Shown piece after piece: positions 1 through 5,604 of a stretch of DNA of 20,156 bases. Location: positions 1 to 20,156 of the IMG/VR virus record IMGVR_UViG_3300021131_000067, one strand, 5' to 3'. Both the position numbers and the translations under genes were made by a program. Under the pieces are notes generated by a model that worked only from the letters and a program-made list of their open reading frames with translations, was not told the origin of the DNA and ran no database searches. How positions within the stretch are numbered: the stretch's first letter is position 1; every line of letters begins with the position of its first letter. Origin of the DNA: a virus.

Positions 1-1
1 A

Positions 2-163
2 AAAAGCGTAATGGAATGTCTTGAAGAATCGGTAGCTGATTTACCTAAAAAAGACCGTGAAGAAGCAAAAGCAGCTATTTTAGGTGCATTTTCTAAAGAA
101 ATGTTTTATGGAAAAACAAAAGCGCCAGCAACGGATTTCTTTAGGGAGAGTAAAGATGAGTGA
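2..163 (+). CDS. C-terminal end of an unknown phage protein (5' end outside window)
   Basis: The frame is open from base 2 to a TGA at 161-163 and gives about 53 residues. They are rich in Lys, Glu and Ala and end in FFRESKDE. The segment looks helical and soluble, with no membrane stretch. I do not recognise the family. It belongs to the rightward cluster of small genes that converges on the late operon. Its last 8 bases overlap the start of the next micro-ORF, whose ribosome-binding site (GGGAGAG) lies inside this gene's final codons, so the two are probably translationally coupled. The start is missing, so its full length and role cannot be judged. Confidence 0.6.
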   Translation, partial: KSVMECLEESVADLPKKDREEAKAAILGAFSKEMFYGKTKAPATDFFRESKDE

Positions 164-209
164 ATTTTTTGCAGAAATACTTTTTAAAGCAAGTAGAGGT
201 GAGAAATGA
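156..209 (+). CDS. 17-residue micro-ORF
   Basis: A very short frame (MSEFFAEILFKASRGEK) begins at an ATG placed 7 bases after GGGAGAG, a good Shine-Dalgarno match. Its stop forms an ATGA overlap with the ATG of the next gene at 206. It fills what would otherwise be an untranslated gap between two genes, which is the main argument that it is translated. It may act only as a coupling leader that carries ribosomes to the 84-residue gene. No family is recognisable at this length, and chance occurrence cannot be excluded. Confidence 0.4.
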   Translation: MSEFFAEILFKASRGEK

Positions 210-460
210 CTTTAAGGCTTAAACCATCGTATATGGAGTGGACACCAAATGAATTAGCAGATGCTTTAAGAAACTGGATTGGCAATAAAGACCAACTTTT
301 GGCGGCAGCAAATATGCTCCTAGACCAAGCACAAGAGATTGAACGCTATCACAATATGTTGCATGATAAAGATGTAGAAATAACAACACTAAAACAAATT
401 ATTGATGCAAACAATTTAATGTCAGATATTGGACAGTTTAAGAAAGCGAGTGAGAAATGA
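206..460 (+). CDS. Small coiled-coil protein of unknown function
   Basis: The protein has 84 residues. The N-terminal part (about residues 10-40) contains MEWTPNELADALRNWIG and looks like a small helical domain. Residues 40-70 (AQEIERYHNMLHDKDVEITTLKQII) show heptad-like spacing of hydrophobic residues, suggesting a coiled coil. There is no signal peptide or membrane segment. The ATG follows GAGGTGAG closely and overlaps the preceding TGA as ATGA; its own stop does the same with the next gene. I do not recognise the family. Such small proteins in a rightward phage cluster are often early or accessory, but nothing here shows the role directly. Confidence 0.65.
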   Translation: MTLRLKPSYMEWTPNELADALRNWIGNKDQLLAAANMLLDQAQEIERYHNMLHDKDVEITTLKQIIDANNLMSDIGQFKKASEK

Positions 461-543
461 AACTAAAAGATTATTTAGCATCACTTTTATTGGCAGTAGC
501 CTGGGGATTTTGGCTCGGTTATTTAATCTGGGGATACAAATGA
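457..543 (+). CDS. 28-residue single-pass membrane peptide
   Basis: The frame starts with MKLKDYLASLLLAVAWGFWL and ends GYLIWGYK. Residues 7-26 are almost entirely hydrophobic and aromatic, giving one membrane-spanning helix with a positive N-terminus. It is chained by ATGA overlaps to the genes on both sides, which supports real translation; the upstream AG-rich stretch (GCGAGTGAG) is a modest ribosome-binding site. The role is unknown. Candidates include a regulator of a holin or of a host membrane protein, but no sequence motif decides this. Confidence 0.5.
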   Translation: MKLKDYLASLLLAVAWGFWLGYLIWGYK

Positions 544-632
544 AATTTATATTCTTTTGCTTTTTAGTTGCTTTATTCATTTGCAGTTTAACTATTTTTT
601 TAGTCGAAAACACAAGGGGAAGTGTATGTTAA
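540..632 (+). CDS. 30-residue membrane peptide
   Basis: The frame starts with MKFIFFCFLVALFICSLTIF and ends LVENTRGSVC. Residues 2-22 form a single hydrophobic helix with two Cys inside it and a third Cys at the extreme C-terminus. GGGGA lies 6-7 bases before the ATG, and that ATG overlaps the stop of the preceding gene. The stretch resembles a signal peptide or lipoprotein leader, but there is no mature domain and no proper lipobox. Two membrane micro-proteins side by side are reminiscent of small phage membrane effectors; the function is undetermined. Confidence 0.5.
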   Translation: MKFIFFCFLVALFICSLTIFLVENTRGSVC

Positions 633-937
633 CACCGGATCAGAAAGAACTATTACAAATGGCCTCGAGCAAAATGTCACCAGAAGACTTTGCTAGTTTA
701 GAAAAAGAAGAAAAAGAATTTTATGTAAAACGAGTTGAGGCAGCCATTGCCACCATTCATGCAGTATCGCCACAAAATTTTTTATTCAAATATGTTAAAG
801 GTGAAAAGCAAGATATTGGTGCATTGATGTTAAACCGTAACTTCTACCATGCACCCATTGGCACAAACCAATTTAATTCAGCCAAGTCGCATCAAATTGT
901 ATTTCAAAATCATTTAAAGATTAAGGTGGGAGTATGA
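626..937 (+). CDS. 103-residue protein of unknown function
   Basis: I chose the ATG at 626 because GGGGAAG lies 5 bases before it and because this start overlaps the preceding stop by only 7 bases. A longer reading from 557 would run through the membrane peptide gene. The N-terminal half (MLTPDQKELLQMASSKMSPE and the following Glu/Lys-rich stretch) is predicted helical. The C-terminal half carries KYVKGEKQDIGALMLNR and ends in a basic KIKVGV. No membrane segment or known catalytic motif is visible, and I do not recognise the family. Its stop overlaps the next ATG as ATGA. Confidence 0.65.
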   Translation: MLTPDQKELLQMASSKMSPEDFASLEKEEKEFYVKRVEAAIATIHAVSPQNFLFKYVKGEKQDIGALMLNRNFYHAPIGTNQFNSAKSHQIVFQNHLKIKVGV

Positions 938-1053
938 ACAATCATCAGCCAGGTTGGAAGAATCCTAATTGGAAATACACTCCAGCCAAATATACCGACA
1001 TCGTTAAACGATTTAAAGCACTTGGCTGGATTCCTCCAACACAAAAGAATTAA
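934..1053 (+). CDS. 39-residue Trp/Pro-rich phage protein
   Basis: The frame contains PGWKNPNWKYTPAKYTDIVK and later RFKALGWIPPTQKN, with a strong ribosome-binding site (AAGGTGGGAG) just before the ATG. Short proteins of the pattern W-x-P-x-WKYT-P-A-x-x-TDI-x-x-x-F-x-x-x-GW-x-PP seem familiar to me from other phage genomes as unassigned ORFs, so I regard this as real; that is memory, not a search. It is the last gene of the rightward cluster, and its TAA shares bases with the stop of the opposing gene. Confidence 0.6.
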   Translation: MNNHQPGWKNPNWKYTPAKYTDIVKRFKALGWIPPTQKN

Positions 1054-1241
1054 GGTTTACGCATATTCGGCAGCGGATGGCTTTCTTGGCCATGAGCCTT
1101 CTCTGCCGGTAAAGACATATGCTTGTCCAGTTTCTTTTCAAGTCTGACCAATTCATTGTGTTCTTTTTTTTCATGTTCACGCTCAACAATGTAATGACCT
1201 TTTTTACTTTCGTGATGCTTACCTTCAATTTTAAATTTCAT
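1050..1241 (-). CDS. Small highly charged protein, last gene of the leftward operon
   Basis: The protein has 63 residues and is dominated by Lys, Glu and His, with a probable amphipathic helix around EREHEKKEHNELVRLEKKLD. There is no membrane segment. AAGGAAC lies just upstream of the ATG, which decides this frame over an overlapping one on the same strand. It starts 9 bases after the endolysin stop, so it is probably the promoter-distal gene of the lysis block. The family is not recognised. Its stop codon overlaps that of the convergent + strand gene within TTAA. Confidence 0.6.
   Translation of the reverse strand: MKFKIEGKHHESKKGHYIVEREHEKKEHNELVRLEKKLDKHMSLPAEKAHGQESHPLPNMRKP
1068..1108. 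other. GC-rich inverted repeat at the convergent gene junction
   Basis: CGGCAG (1068-1073) pairs with CTGCCG (1103-1108), and ATGGC (1077-1081) pairs with GCCAT (1089-1093) around a 7-base loop, giving a two-part stem. It lies in the last third of the small charged gene, close to where the two gene clusters meet. Neither side is followed by a T run, so it is not a standard intrinsic terminator. It could slow or attenuate converging transcripts, or simply reflect coding sequence. Confidence 0.25.
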
Positions 1242-1250
1242 ATCGTTCCT

Positions 1251-1682
1251 TTATGAGTAAATTCTTGTTCCTGTTTTATCAATAATGAGTGCCTGTTTCC
1301 TTGGAATCCCATTCGGCTCATTAGGAATGGAGATATGGGTCCAAGAATCAAATTCACGAATAATCTGATCATAATCTATATTGGATGCCATGATGGTTTG
1401 GATGACTTCATTTGGTGTCATGCCTGGCACCCTAATGTCGGCTGCACATCCAACACGATGCTGACTAGTATCCTTAGATCCGACTGCATCATTGACTTGT
1501 TTAGACCTAAACGCTGAATTAATCATCACCGGCTTGCTACCTAAGACAGTTTTAACTGTTTCTAAAAATTCAGCTAATCTTTGAAGATTCGCGATTTCAA
1601 TATCATTAGGAGTATTGTCAAACTCTCTGTGGCTAGTGACAGTTAATTCTTCTAAAGTAAAGTGTTCAGTTAGTTGAGTCAT
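1251..1682 (-). CDS. Peptidase M15 family endolysin
   Basis: The 143-residue protein fits the Peptidase_M15_3 fold, zinc peptidases that cut peptide cross-links in peptidoglycan. Visible are SAFRS (residues 56-60), SQHRVGCAAD (73-82), which supplies ligands His75 and Asp82, and WTHISI (114-119), which supplies His116; Glu110 is a plausible catalytic base. The length is typical of single-domain phage M15 endolysins. There is no signal peptide, so release would need a holin; two candidate holins lie immediately upstream. The ATG overlaps the preceding stop by one base (TAATG). It should degrade the cell wall at the end of infection. Confidence 0.88.
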   Translation of the reverse strand: MTQLTEHFTLEELTVTSHREFDNTPNDIEIANLQRLAEFLETVKTVLGSKPVMINSAFRSKQVNDAVGSKDTSQHRVGCAADIRVPGMTPNEVIQTIMASNIDYDQIIREFDSWTHISIPNEPNGIPRKQALIIDKTGTRIYS

Positions 1683-1885
1683 TATTTTTCTCCAATTTTA
1701 ATGCCGGTTATTAAACCAATAAATCCGCCAATGACAGTTTGAAAACTTGGCCCAATAATTTTAAATACTTCAGTATCATCGACTGCCGGATCTAAAATGG
1801 CATAGATAAACATGAGTAACATGGCCACAATGACACAAACCAATGACCAGGCACAAATTAATAAAACATGATCTTTTACATTCAT
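1682..1885 (-). CDS. Two-TM membrane protein, possible second holin or antiholin
   Basis: The 67-residue protein has two hydrophobic segments (about residues 7-31 and 44-63) separated by a short acidic loop containing DPAVDDTEV, and it ends in IKIGEK. Size and topology match class II holin-like proteins, but I recognise no family signature. It sits between the GTA-type holin and the M15 endolysin, linked to the first by ATGA and to the second by TAATG, so it belongs to the lysis block by context. It could be the true holin, an antiholin, or a membrane accessory to lysis. Confidence 0.6.
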   Translation of the reverse strand: MNVKDHVLLICAWSLVCVIVAMLLMFIYAILDPAVDDTEVFKIIGPSFQTVIGGFIGLITGIKIGEK

Positions 1886-2289
1886 TTTGAAGCCACTCCT
1901 TGAACTTTTTCAAAAGTTCTGAGTCCACCCATACCAAGCATTCCCATCATTAATTGCCATAGATTATCATCTAAGCCTGGCAATGGTGGAATTACAATTC
2001 CGAATATACCGGCAATAGTGCCTGATAGTGGCCTCAATAAATATTGGTAGGCTAACGCTAAAGCACTTACCCAACCAATTGCTGGTCTCCATCCTGATAC
2101 AAATAAAGATGGATTTGAAGCCTCTGCTTTATTGATGTCAGTCTGTGCAATCATCGATGCAAGTTCACCAGACTGTTGTAATTTGATTAATTCCAACTTT
2201 GCATTGGCTGCTTGAGCTGGATCTGGAAAAATTCGAGTAATTAAAGTATTACCTAAATCTAATGCTGCTGAAATTGGGTCTAAACTCAT
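1882..2289 (-). CDS. Holin, GTA three-TM type
   Basis: The 135-residue protein resembles the GTA_holin_3TM family (holins of gene transfer agents and related phages). The N-terminal part is a cytosolic helix (residues 20-55, NAKLELIKLQQSGELA). It is followed by the characteristic SGWRPAIGW (65-73), hydrophobic stretches at about 71-103, and LWQLMMGMLGMGGLRTFEK at 110-128, which is typical of the family end. It would form lesions in the inner membrane that let the downstream M15 endolysin reach the wall. It overlaps its neighbours on both sides by ATGA, showing tight co-translation within the lysis block. Confidence 0.8.
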   Translation of the reverse strand: MSLDPISAALDLGNTLITRIFPDPAQAANAKLELIKLQQSGELASMIAQTDINKAEASNPSLFVSGWRPAIGWVSALALAYQYLLRPLSGTIAGIFGIVIPPLPGLDDNLWQLMMGMLGMGGLRTFEKVQGVASK

Positions 2290-2519
2290 TTATCCACCTT
2301 ATTGTCTAATTTATCAAATAGCTTATCTAAGATTAATTCTAATTTATCAAAACGAGCATCAATGTCAGTTTTACGAACATAGTTTGTTGGCAAATCAATT
2401 TCTAATTTTTTTAAATCATCTTTAAGATTTTGCGTAGCTTCCCATAACTGTCTAGCAAACCAACCTAAACAAGCTAGTGCTGCACCAATGCCTATGTTTA
2501 ATAAATTTTGCATTTCCAT
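2286..2519 (-). CDS. N-terminal TM plus coiled-coil protein of the lysis block
   Basis: The 77-residue protein has one N-terminal membrane helix (about residues 5-22, LLNIGIGAALACLGWFA). A long charged helical tail follows, with leucines at regular spacing (LKKLEIDLP, then FDKLELILDKLFDKLDNKVD). The layout resembles inner-membrane spanins or XhlA-like haemolysin enhancers, but I see no clear family match. No partner outer-membrane lipoprotein is evident, although short embedded ones are easily missed. An alternative ATG two codons downstream (2513) is equally possible. The gene starts 2 bases after the collar protein stop and overlaps the holin by ATGA. Confidence 0.6.
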   Translation of the reverse strand: MEMQNLLNIGIGAALACLGWFARQLWEATQNLKDDLKKLEIDLPTNYVRKTDIDARFDKLELILDKLFDKLDNKVDK

Positions 2520-2521
2520 GA

Positions 2522-3244
2522 TTAAGTCTTTTGTATAAATGCAAGTGCATAATATGGAGGCAAATTAGCATTTGTGCCACTTACACCAGTTGTGCTATTA
2601 GCTACAGTAACGCCTGTTGTTGCTGTGCTTGTTGGGGTTACTGTTTGTGTGTATGGTGTTCCACCATTAGACCCTGCTCTTACTAAAGCAGTTTGATAAT
2701 CATTGTAATTATGGAAGTGACCTGGGTCAGTTACTGTTGCCGTATGGGTATGGCTTACAACAATAGCATCAGCAGAACCACCGACTGTACCAACTGCATA
2801 AGTAGAACCAGCGCCTAAAATAAATGAATTTCTAAGGTCTGGTGTGCCATTTGAGCCATTACACAATACCCAACCACTAGGAATTGAGCCTAATGAGCCT
2901 GACCATATTGCAATTAGTCCACTTGGCACTGTATTTGATACTGTTGGTGCTGTCTGCAAGATGCCATAAAGATTATCATAAGTCTGAATCACATTACCAT
3001 TGCTATCGCACAATACAAATTTATAACTATAGCCATACGTTACCCAAATCTCTGTAGCAGGTCTACCATCGACTCCCAAGACAATTGGATTTGCATTGGC
3101 TACATTACCGGCATTATCAGAATAGGTGGCTAAAGGAGTGCTAGAACCTGCTTGATAGGTATATAACAAACCACTATTTAAAGGTAATCCTGTAGTGGTT
3201 AAGAATTGGAATCCGTTTCCAATCGGTGACAGTAAAACAGACAT
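2522..3244 (-). CDS. Short tail fibre/spike with head-binding and tail-collar domains
   Basis: The 240-residue protein has two recognisable parts. Residues 1-95 resemble the head-binding domain of P22-like tailspikes, with GLPLNSGLLYTYQAGSSTP, NPIVLGVDGRPATEIWV and a following Y-K-F-V-L-x-D-x-x-G-N. Residues 106-230 look like a phage tail collar domain: IPSGWVLCNG, then TPDLRNSFILGAG, then a C-terminal LPPYYALAFIQK. Two H-x-H motifs (His165/His167 and His176/His178) could bind metal, as in T4-type fibre tips. It occupies the position of the P22 tailspike (gp9), after the gp16-like gene, but lacks any enzymatic beta-helix. The likely role is host recognition at the tail. Confidence 0.75.
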   Translation of the reverse strand: MSVLLSPIGNGFQFLTTTGLPLNSGLLYTYQAGSSTPLATYSDNAGNVANANPIVLGVDGRPATEIWVTYGYSYKFVLCDSNGNVIQTYDNLYGILQTAPTVSNTVPSGLIAIWSGSLGSIPSGWVLCNGSNGTPDLRNSFILGAGSTYAVGTVGGSADAIVVSHTHTATVTDPGHFHNYNDYQTALVRAGSNGGTPYTQTVTPTSTATTGVTVANSTTGVSGTNANLPPYYALAFIQKT

Positions 3245-5604
3245 TATTTCTCCTCAATTAATCCAGAATGTGGATGCGTTGTTTCTTGTGCGAATTTATT
3301 GCTCTTGTATTTAGAATACAGACCTTTTCCTACATTGACCACAGGAACAGATAATCCACCTGTTTTTACGGCCAAAGCACCCTCTCCAGACATCTTTAAT
3401 CCTTCTTTAAGTAAATCGCCTAAATAAGCAGAATAACTGTTGGAGAAATTAAATACATTCTCTGTTGGTTTTGCAACTTTTGAAGATAAAATACCTAAAT
3501 CTAACAAATCTTGTAATGACTCAGCATCATGCACATATTTTGCTTTATCAGCTTGTGATCTTAAATATTTGTTATACATATCTGGTTTTAATTGAGGCGT
3601 TGCAGTATTAGGCACGAGCGCATCTCTTGCATTCATAATATCGCCTGCCTTAACTGCTTTAATTGCGTTGGGAGAATCTTTTAATTCTGCCATCATTCTA
3701 CGGACTGCTTCAGGCGTTGCGTTAGTTACATATTTATCGTGAAATTTTGCTGCATTTAAAGCCGTAAGACCAGACTCAGCTTCTTCCATGGTTGAGGCTT
3801 CTTTTACGGCTGCTTTATAAGCAGGGTTATTTTTAATTACTTCCATTCTTTCTTTATACAATGCCCTTGCTTTATCTGCTAAAGGCTTTAAATGTTGCAT
3901 ATTTTCTGGGAATGGTAAATTTTCTAATTGTTCTCTAATAATATGAGCCGCAGCTCTTGCTGATCCACTTTGATTTGTTCGCATTTCATCAGCAAGATTT
4001 GATCTTAAATTTTCAAAATCATCAAATGTCATTTGACCATTTTTTATTAATCCATCAATGTCTTTTTTAATTGTTCCTAATTTATCTTCATAGACATTGG
4101 TTTTTAATTTTTTTGCTAAAGCATTATTAATGTTGTCGTTTAATTGAGCTACATCAATTGGTAATTGACCGCCATTAGCATTTTCTAAATCCTTGTATGC
4201 AGCTTTAATTGCATTTTGACGCAATAAATCTTTTTCTAATAATCCATTAATTTGCAATTGACCAATATTTTCTTTGGTTAATTCACCAATATCGCCAGCG
4301 TGTCTATCCAAAGCTCGTTCAAAACTTTCTTGAAATTGCATTGGTTGACTACTAAATTTTTTCTGAATATCTGGGTTGGTATCCCTTGCATTCCATTCGT
4401 TTGCATAAACTGATTTATCATTAATACGCTGACCTTTAGATAAATCAATTCCATGCTTTTCTTCAAGCGCTATAGTTTCCAAAGCAGGAAGATTAATTTT
4501 TTCCACAGGTGCGGATTTAATAATCTCTTGAGTTTCCGGCTTTAACTGAGGGAATATATTAGCAATTGATGATTGTTTATTTACATTGGCTGCACCTACC
4601 CCAGTCATGTCCAATGGTTCAATAGATACTGTAGGATTAACTGCTTTTTTTGCATTGGCAAATGATTCCTGCAAAGTGCCAAAACCTTCAGCTAATGGTG
4701 TTAATGCTTTACTCGTGGCAGAAATAACTGGTTTTGCCACTGCGCTTGCTGCGGTCATTACCGGCTTAGCTGATGGCCCTAATGGCAAATCATAAAAACC
4801 ATTTTTGATTATTTGACCTAATAACTCACCAGGTTCTGCTTGTGAAATTGCTTCATAGGTTTGAGATGGATTTAATAAAGCATTAATTGCCGTTTTGCCG
4901 GACTCAATTAATTTATTTTTTCCTTCTTGATGGAAACCTTGATCACCAACAATTGGCATTTCACCAACGCCATATTTCAACATATTGGCTAAAGTGGATT
5001 CTTTTTTCCAATCCTCTAAAGACATTGACTTTAAAGCATTAGTCACACCTTCAACGATTGGTTGTAAATTGCCACCACCAGCCTCCCTTGCTCGCTCTCC
5101 TTGTGCTACTAAATTAGGATTGTAAAAGCCTGGTTTCCATTCTTGTTGTTCTGGTTCTGGAGCATTTTCAATTCTATCTAATTGTTCTTCCGATGGGATT
5201 CTTGATAAATAAGAAGATGGGGTTTCAACTGCTTGAAAATTAGGATTAATGACTGCATGAACAGGATCCCTCTTCCCTAATGGTCGATGAATACCATATT
5301 GATTTAAAAAAGACTCCGGCACTTCTGTGCCAATATCTACTGCATCAGTGTGAAAATACTCTTTATCTGGGTAATCTTTAGGGTTAATAGGCATATAAAT
5401 GCCTTTTTCACCTTTTTGATGCCTATTAAATAATTCTTCTTGTTCTTTTCTTGTTCTTACCTTGCTAGTGACAGGAAGCTCTTTGCCATATTTTTCTTTA
5501 TAGACAATCTTTGCTTCTTCTAGTCTTTTTGCCAACTCTGGATCAGTTTCTGGCGCATCATCAAATTTAGGTATTCTAGAAAGAAAAGAATCATAGGCTC
5601 CCAT
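3244..5604 (-). CDS. Ejection protein (gp16-like) with N-terminal M15-type peptidase-like domain
   Basis: The 786-residue protein is in the P22 gp16 slot, the third of three consecutive ejection-protein genes, so it should travel inside the head and be injected with the DNA. Residues 24-125 resemble an M15 D,D-peptidase: TSKVRTRKEQEELF (46-59), FHTDAVDIG (84-92; His85, Asp90) and DPVHAVIN (113-120; His116). The His-to-Asp spacing is two residues shorter than in classical M15 enzymes, so activity is uncertain. A Pro/Glu-rich linker follows, then helical regions with Ala-rich amphipathic stretches (about 284-325) and charged coiled coils (about 420-640). SFLSRIP at 6-12 recurs as SYLSRIP at 131-137. 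The start overlaps the preceding stop (TAATG), and an SD-like GGAGAAT lies just upstream. Confidence 0.75.
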   Translation of the reverse strand: MGAYDSFLSRIPKFDDAPETDPELAKRLEEAKIVYKEKYGKELPVTSKVRTRKEQEELFNRHQKGEKGIYMPINPKDYPDKEYFHTDAVDIGTEVPESFLNQYGIHRPLGKRDPVHAVINPNFQAVETPSSYLSRIPSEEQLDRIENAPEPEQQEWKPGFYNPNLVAQGERAREAGGGNLQPIVEGVTNALKSMSLEDWKKESTLANMLKYGVGEMPIVGDQGFHQEGKNKLIESGKTAINALLNPSQTYEAISQAEPGELLGQIIKNGFYDLPLGPSAKPVMTAASAVAKPVISATSKALTPLAEGFGTLQESFANAKKAVNPTVSIEPLDMTGVGAANVNKQSSIANIFPQLKPETQEIIKSAPVEKINLPALETIALEEKHGIDLSKGQRINDKSVYANEWNARDTNPDIQKKFSSQPMQFQESFERALDRHAGDIGELTKENIGQLQINGLLEKDLLRQNAIKAAYKDLENANGGQLPIDVAQLNDNINNALAKKLKTNVYEDKLGTIKKDIDGLIKNGQMTFDDFENLRSNLADEMRTNQSGSARAAAHIIREQLENLPFPENMQHLKPLADKARALYKERMEVIKNNPAYKAAVKEASTMEEAESGLTALNAAKFHDKYVTNATPEAVRRMMAELKDSPNAIKAVKAGDIMNARDALVPNTATPQLKPDMYNKYLRSQADKAKYVHDAESLQDLLDLGILSSKVAKPTENVFNFSNSYSAYLGDLLKEGLKMSGEGALAVKTGGLSVPVVNVGKGLYSKYKSNKFAQETTHPHSGLIEEK

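Noticed and set aside
557-625. Extended N-terminus for the 103-residue gene
   Set aside because: It reads through the 30-residue membrane peptide in another frame and lacks a ribosome-binding site; the ATG at 626 has GGGGAAG five bases before it.
1068-1108. GC-rich hairpin as an intrinsic terminator
   Set aside because: No T run follows the stem on either strand, so it was listed only as an inverted repeat.
1013-1228. A 71-residue minus-strand frame overlapping the small charged gene
   Set aside because: The other frame has a clear ribosome-binding site (AAGGAAC) before its ATG and fits the gene spacing; this one has neither and would overlap the convergent gene.
4586-4795. Plus-strand frame inside the ejection protein gene, and similar frames at 15651-15914, 18147-18395 and 19049-19889
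   Set aside because: They are antisense readings of well-supported genes, without ribosome-binding sites or recognisable protein features.
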